Below, one piece after another: positions 5,871-9,788 of a DNA stretch of 9,788 bases; position 1 is the stretch's first letter; each line of letters opens with the position of its first letter. The stretch is taken from positions 1-9,788 of the forward strand of contig JAEYAG010000152.1 in assembly GCA_023451265.1 (NCBI GenBank). The letters are read 5' to 3'. The notes under the pieces were generated by a model. The model saw nothing but the letters and a program-made list of their open reading frames with translations, did no database searches and was not told the DNA's origin. The position numbers and the translations under genes are program-made. The stretch is from Actinomycetes bacterium. GTDB taxonomy: Bacteria > Actinomycetota > Actinomycetes > Actinomycetales > Microbacteriaceae.

Positions 5871-8800
5871 GCCGGCGACTACCTGCAGATCGACAAGAGC
5901 GTCGACAAGCCCCTGCCGCTGCCCGGCGACACGTTCACGTACTCCGTGAAGATCACCTGCTCCGAGGTGGACTGCCTCGACACGCAGCTGACGGATGTCT
6001 TCCCCGCGGGCCTGGAGGGTTTCGAGATCGAGGACGTGCGCTTCACGCCCGAGACCACGCCGATCGTCGTCACGTGGACGCCGACCGGGGGCGACACCCC
6101 GCCGGCGACCGTCTCGGCGGGGACCGGCGTCACGGTCGACGTCAAGGAGGCCACCGACAATCCCGTCGGCACGGGCCTGTCGGCGGGGTCGACGTTCACG
6201 ATGCTCGTGAGCCTCAGCGTCCCCGACGACTACCCCGCGGGGGAGAGCGGCGACATCGTCAACACCGCGACCGTCACGGCCAGCAACGCCAACACGGTGG
6301 ACAGCCCCGCGACCATCAACATCAACGTCCCCGTCCACATCGGCGTCGACGTGACGAAGAAGTGGTCGCCCGATCGGCAGACGTTCGCGCCGGGAGCGGC
6401 GTCCGCGATCTCGCTCGGGGTCGGCAACGACTCCAACGTGAACGTCGATCGGCTCGTGATCCAGGAGCCGAAGGCCGCGACGGACGGCGCGTCCGCGCTC
6501 GATGCGAGCAACCCGTTCACCATCACCGACTTCACCGGCTTCGGGAACGTGTCGATCCCGGCCTCGTGCACGTCGGTGCAGGTGGACGCCTACGTCTTCG
6601 AGGGCGGCAGCTGGGCGTGGAAGACGGGACCCCCGGCCACCGCGCTTCAGCTCCCCGAGGGCGTCTCCGAGAGCGCGGTCGGCGGCATCCGCGTGACGTG
6701 CGTCGGCGACATCCCGCCCGGCGACACGGTGTCGTTCGACCTCGGCTTGGCGCAGCGCGCGACGCAGCGCGACACCGGCGCCGACCTCTCGACCGCCGCC
6801 CACACCGTCGCGAACGTGGCGACGGGATCGGCCACGGCCGGCGACGCGAGCGAGTCGGAGGACGCGACGGCGTCGTACACGGTCGCGCCCGCCATCCCCA
6901 CCGTCGAGACGTCGAAGGACATCGACCCCGACACGATCACCGCAGGGCAGTCCGCTACCGCGCATCTGTCGGCGACGAACGGCGCCATCCCGGTCAGCGA
7001 ACTGAGGATCGCCGATCTCGGCTTCTTCACGGACGAGGTCGCCTTCGGCGGCTTCACTGCGGCGCCCGTCTGGCCCGCGGGCGCGAGCGCCGCGACGGTC
7101 GTCTACCACCTCGCGGCGGGTGGGACCCAGAGCGTCCCCTTCGGCGACGGCACGACGCCCGCCGACCCGAGCGGCCCGATCACCGGCTTCGAGATCGTGT
7201 ACACCGGGAACCTCATCCAGGCCGACACCACGACGGACGTGCGGTTCGCGATCGACACGACCGAGGACGCCACCGACGGCGACGCGTCCGTCACCCTCAC
7301 CAACACGGTGACATCGAAGGTCACCGCGCCGAACGGGCTGACCGACACCGCCACGGCATCCGACACGCTGCGGATCATCGATCCCGCCGTCTCCATCACA
7401 CTCGCGAAGAAGATCCGCCCGGGCGCACCGGTCGCCCCGGGCGACACCGTGGTCGCGTCCTTGGAGACCGACGCGCAGACCACCGGCGACGGAGCCGTGC
7501 TCCACGACATCGTCGTCGAGGACGCCTGGGACGACAGCGAGGACGGCTTTTGGAACGCCTTCTCGCTCGACGCGATCGCCCCGACGCAGGTGCCCGCCGG
7601 TGCGAGCCTCACGATCGAGGTGCGCGACGCCGCCGGCGACTGGATCACGCTGGCCGTCGCTCCCGCACAGGCGCAGGCGTTCGTCTACCAGCTCGACGCC
7701 GCACAGACGGCCGCCGCGCTCGCAGCACTCACGCCCGCTCTGACCGCGAACGACGTGGAGGGCATCCGCTTCAGCTTCCGCAGCGCGGACGGATTCCCCT
7801 CCGACATCACGGTGACGCCGAACATCGTGTTCGAGGCGCAGGACGAGCTGCGCACCGGCGGAGCATCGACGCCGGCTCCCGACCGCCCCACGACGTACAC
7901 GAACACCGCGACCGCCGCGGCAGCGGGCGAGAGCGAAGGCGGCAAGCCGCTGAAGGACAGTGACGAGAGCACCGCCCCCGGCACGATCGAGACCGAGACG
8001 GCGCCCCCGGGCCCCGGCGGCGTGGACATCCACAAGAACTGGACCAAGGACTTCCTCGACGCGCAGTCCGGCCAGCAGGCCGACACCGACCTGCGGTGGC
8101 GCGTCGCGTCAGGGTACGGCCGCGTCACCATCACCGACGCGGCCACGGATGCGGGCACGCCGACGAACACGGTGTTCGACGCCTTCGACCTCAAGGCCGT
8201 GAAGCCGATTGCGGCCTCCACGGAGCCGTACAGCAACGGCTGGTATCTCAGGTACGACACCGTCACCGCCGTCGAGCTGTACTACGACGGCGGGTGGCAC
8301 ACCGTGGACGCGCCCGGCGGCAGCTGGATGACCGCGACGCGCGGGTTCGCCGGCTACCCCCTCACCGCCGACGAGTCGGCGCGCGCCACGGCCGTGCGCC
8401 TCGTCCTCGAGGAGACCGCCGCCGACACGGCCGCGCGCGAAGCGGCCGCGCAGGTCGGCGCGGCGTTCGACCCGTTCGCGCCCGCCCCCGGGACCGGAGT
8501 CGGATCGGGCAGCACGCAGCGCCTGTTCGCGCTGACCTGGCAGCTGCGCGACGTGACGCGCTCCGATGCGACTCCCGTGACGGCCGACTCGGTGCTGAAC
8601 ACCGCCGACGAGGGCGTCGTCGACAACTCCGTCGGCATCTCCGGACAGCCGCTCGCCGGCGGCACGCCGGTCACCGACCGCGACGACGACACGATCGCGA
8701 TCCTCAACCAGCCGCCGGCTGTCGACGTGACGAAGTCGGCGACGCCGACGACGCAGATCTTCACCCCGCCGGTCGGAACGCCCGCGACGGGCTACCCGAC

Positions 8801-9788
8801 GGCGACGTGGAGCATCGCCGGACACAACGCCTCGACCGCGAAGGCGAGCGCCGTCCGTCTCACCGACCCCGCCACGTGCGGCCAGACATCGCTCGCGGAC
8901 TGCGAATCGGCGGTCGCCGACGCGTACGCCGACCCGTTCGACACCTCGGGCGACACGGACTATCTGACCAGCTCCGACGCTCCGAACCCCTTCGACCGGT
9001 TCACCGCGACGAAGATCACGATCGGCGCGGGCATCCCCGCCGAAGTCGACCTCGCGCAGTCCACCGTGTGGCTGCTGCGCTACGACGAGGAGTCCGACAC
9101 GTACTCCACGACGCAGCACACGGCGGTCGACGTGAACGGCTTCACGGCGGCTCAGCTCGCCGATGTCATCGGCGTGAGCGTCACCTACCGCGGCGTCAGC
9201 GCCGTGGGCACGGGACTCATCACGCAGGGCGACATCCTGACGATCACGGTCGACTCGCAGCTGCGGCCCACGCTCCGGCACGACGGGACTGACCAGGTGC
9301 TGCGTGCGGGTCAGACCGTCGACGTCAGCAACCGCGTGTTCGCGCAGTCGTACGACCCGGTGCTGTCGCCGACGACCCGGACCGGCGATGTCGCCGACGC
9401 CGCCGTCGTGCTGACCGGCGGAGACGTGAACATCACCCCCACGAAGTCGATCAGCCCCACGCTGCTGGCCGAGCCCGCGAAGGACTCGCCCGTCACCGTC
9501 ACGCTCGGCGCCAACCAGGGGTCGAACCCGCGCAGCACGCTGTCGCCGAACAAGGTGGTGATCGAGGACCAGGCGGACTCCGCCGACTTCTGGAACACGT
9601 TCGACTTCGTCTCGCTGGGAGCGGTGACGCTCCCCGCGGGCGCTGACCGCGTGCAGGTCGACCTCCACGACGGCACGAGCTGGCACCTCGGCGGCGCCGG
9701 AGCCACGGCTGTGCTCCCGGACCTCCCGGCGGCGCAGGTCGAGGGCATCCGCTTCACGTTCACGCGCGCCGACGGCGGACTGTTCTCG
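5736..9788 (+). CDS. Giant secreted surface protein with DUF11-like modules (runs off the right edge)
   Basis: The frame is open from the ATG at 5736 to the end, 1351 codons without a stop. Residues 1-45 are a signal peptide: a basic N-region (MTRALRGTRSTAQTRSGTVR), a hydrophobic core (about 22-41) and cleavage after ANA. The mature part is a chain of beta-rich modules resembling DUF11/conserved-repeat domains of Gram-positive surface proteins. They begin near residues 47, 204, 390, 552, 763, 996 and 1231 with VxVTK-like strands, have a hydrophobic-x-D/E motif about 33-44 residues later, and end in an N-T/V strand such as NTATVTA. Several also share an IRF-type strand (VEGIRF at 674 and 1335). 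No enzyme motif is visible. Such proteins usually end with a sortase (LPXTG) signal or a membrane anchor; that part lies outside. The likely role is adhesion or a cell-surface stalk. An in-frame ATG at 5721 is possible; both starts have poor ribosome binding sites. The surface-protein call is firm, the exact role unknown. Confidence 0.87.
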   Translation, partial: MTRALRGTRSTAQTRSGTVRRLTAGLVSVLLAVGGVVAGAMPANAAGDYLQIDKSVDKPLPLPGDTFTYSVKITCSEVDCLDTQLTDVFPAGLEGFEIEDVRFTPETTPIVVTWTPTGGDTPPATVSAGTGVTVDVKEATDNPVGTGLSAGSTFTMLVSLSVPDDYPAGESGDIVNTATVTASNANTVDSPATININVPVHIGVDVTKKWSPDRQTFAPGAASAISLGVGNDSNVNVDRLVIQEPKAATDGASALDASNPFTITDFTGFGNVSIPASCTSVQVDAYVFEGGSWAWKTGPPATALQLPEGVSESAVGGIRVTCVGDIPPGDTVSFDLGLAQRATQRDTGADLSTAAHTVANVATGSATAGDASESEDATASYTVAPAIPTVETSKDIDPDTITAGQSATAHLSATNGAIPVSELRIADLGFFTDEVAFGGFTAAPVWPAGASAATVVYHLAAGGTQSVPFGDGTTPADPSGPITGFEIVYTGNLIQADTTTDVRFAIDTTEDATDGDASVTLTNTVTSKVTAPNGLTDTATASDTLRIIDPAVSITLAKKIRPGAPVAPGDTVVASLETDAQTTGDGAVLHDIVVEDAWDDSEDGFWNAFSLDAIAPTQVPAGASLTIEVRDAAGDWITLAVAPAQAQAFVYQLDAAQTAAALAALTPALTANDVEGIRFSFRSADGFPSDITVTPNIVFEAQDELRTGGASTPAPDRPTTYTNTATAAAAGESEGGKPLKDSDESTAPGTIETETAPPGPGGVDIHKNWTKDFLDAQSGQQADTDLRWRVASGYGRVTITDAATDAGTPTNTVFDAFDLKAVKPIAASTEPYSNGWYLRYDTVTAVELYYDGGWHTVDAPGGSWMTATRGFAGYPLTADESARATAVRLVLEETAADTAAREAAAQVGAAFDPFAPAPGTGVGSGSTQRLFALTWQLRDVTRSDATPVTADSVLNTADEGVVDNSVGISGQPLAGGTPVTDRDDDTIAILNQPPAVDVTKSATPTTQIFTPPVGTPATGYPTATWSIAGHNASTAKASAVRLTDPATCGQTSLADCESAVADAYADPFDTSGDTDYLTSSDAPNPFDRFTATKITIGAGIPAEVDLAQSTVWLLRYDEESDTYSTTQHTAVDVNGFTAAQLADVIGVSVTYRGVSAVGTGLITQGDILTITVDSQLRPTLRHDGTDQVLRAGQTVDVSNRVFAQSYDPVLSPTTRTGDVADAAVVLTGGDVNITPTKSISPTLLAEPAKDSPVTVTLGANQGSNPRSTLSPNKVVIEDQADSADFWNTFDFVSLGAVTLPAGADRVQVDLHDGTSWHLGGAGATAVLPDLPAAQVEGIRFTFTRADGGLFS
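5874..9788 (+). repeat. Array of seven divergent DUF11-like surface modules
   Basis: The modules start at nucleotides of about 5874, 6345, 6903, 7389, 8022, 8721 and 9426, spaced 157-235 residues. In each, an opening Lys, a mid-module acid and, where visible, a closing Asn can be placed: K54/D87/N176, K208/E244/N360, K394/D427/N523, K558/D596/N723, K767/D801/N955, K1000/D1044/N1199, K1237/D1278. Modules 4 and 7 are the closest pair: both open with a two-residue-longer strand, share FWNxF after the acid, and share VEGIRFxF..ADG. The repeats are ancient at the protein level; no long DNA identity is seen. Confidence 0.75.

Noticed and set aside
4890..8033. A 1047-codon open frame on the minus strand crossing the LuxR-type gene, the gap and the surface gene
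   Set aside because: The translation is low-complexity Arg/Asp/Gly/Val with no domain, typical of antisense frames in high-GC DNA. The plus-strand genes here have clear domains and a signal peptide.
6074..9686. Alternative frames inside the surface gene (plus 6074-7963 and 8096-9292, minus 8109-9686)
   Set aside because: They read as Arg/His/Gly-rich noise; the frame from 5736 has a signal peptide and repeated modules throughout.

Overview
The window is very GC-rich, with dense coding on both strands and many long shadow frames. Translationally coupled start/stop overlaps, two promoters that look leaderless, the argininosuccinate synthase type and an excess of the hexamer GGATGC/GCATCC all fit a high-GC actinobacterium. 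My best guess is the Microbacteriaceae, probably Microbacterium or a close relative. This placement is an inference from the sequence, not a database result.

Layout. (1) Positions 1-2231, minus strand: a three-gene operon read right to left. It holds a TetR-family repressor (GTG start), an ABC ATPase-like protein in which every nucleotide-handling motif is eroded, and the N-terminal 295 residues of a YhgE/Pip-family membrane protein that runs off the left edge. The genes overlap as TGATG and ATGA. A perfect 11+11 bp inverted repeat lies over the -35 and spacer of the promoter, which suggests self-repression. (2) Positions 2232-2355: the tetR promoter/operator, then a 20+20 bp hairpin just after argG. 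(3) Positions 2356-3798, minus strand: argG, complete, apparently a single-gene unit with a leaderless promoter. (4) Positions 3958-5541, plus strand: a LuxR-type regulator with a helical, TPR-like N-terminal region and no visible receiver or ATPase domain. (5) Positions 5542-5735: a gap with a weak hairpin and two 12-bp direct repeats. (6) Positions 5736-9788, plus strand: the first 1351 residues of a very large secreted surface protein, with a signal peptide and seven DUF11-like beta-sandwich modules; it runs off the right edge.

How the parts may work together. The TetR/pseudo-ABC/YhgE unit looks like a self-regulated envelope system. The LuxR regulator lies directly upstream of the giant surface protein in the same direction and is a plausible regulator of it, though nothing in the sequence proves this. 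argG is a housekeeping arginine gene with no visible link to either neighbour.

The strongest candidates for something new are the catalytically dead ABC-like protein coupled to YhgE, and a Lys-Asp/Glu-Asn triad that recurs in register through the surface modules and could form intramolecular isopeptide bonds. No rRNA, tRNA, transposase, CRISPR array or phage gene was recognised.
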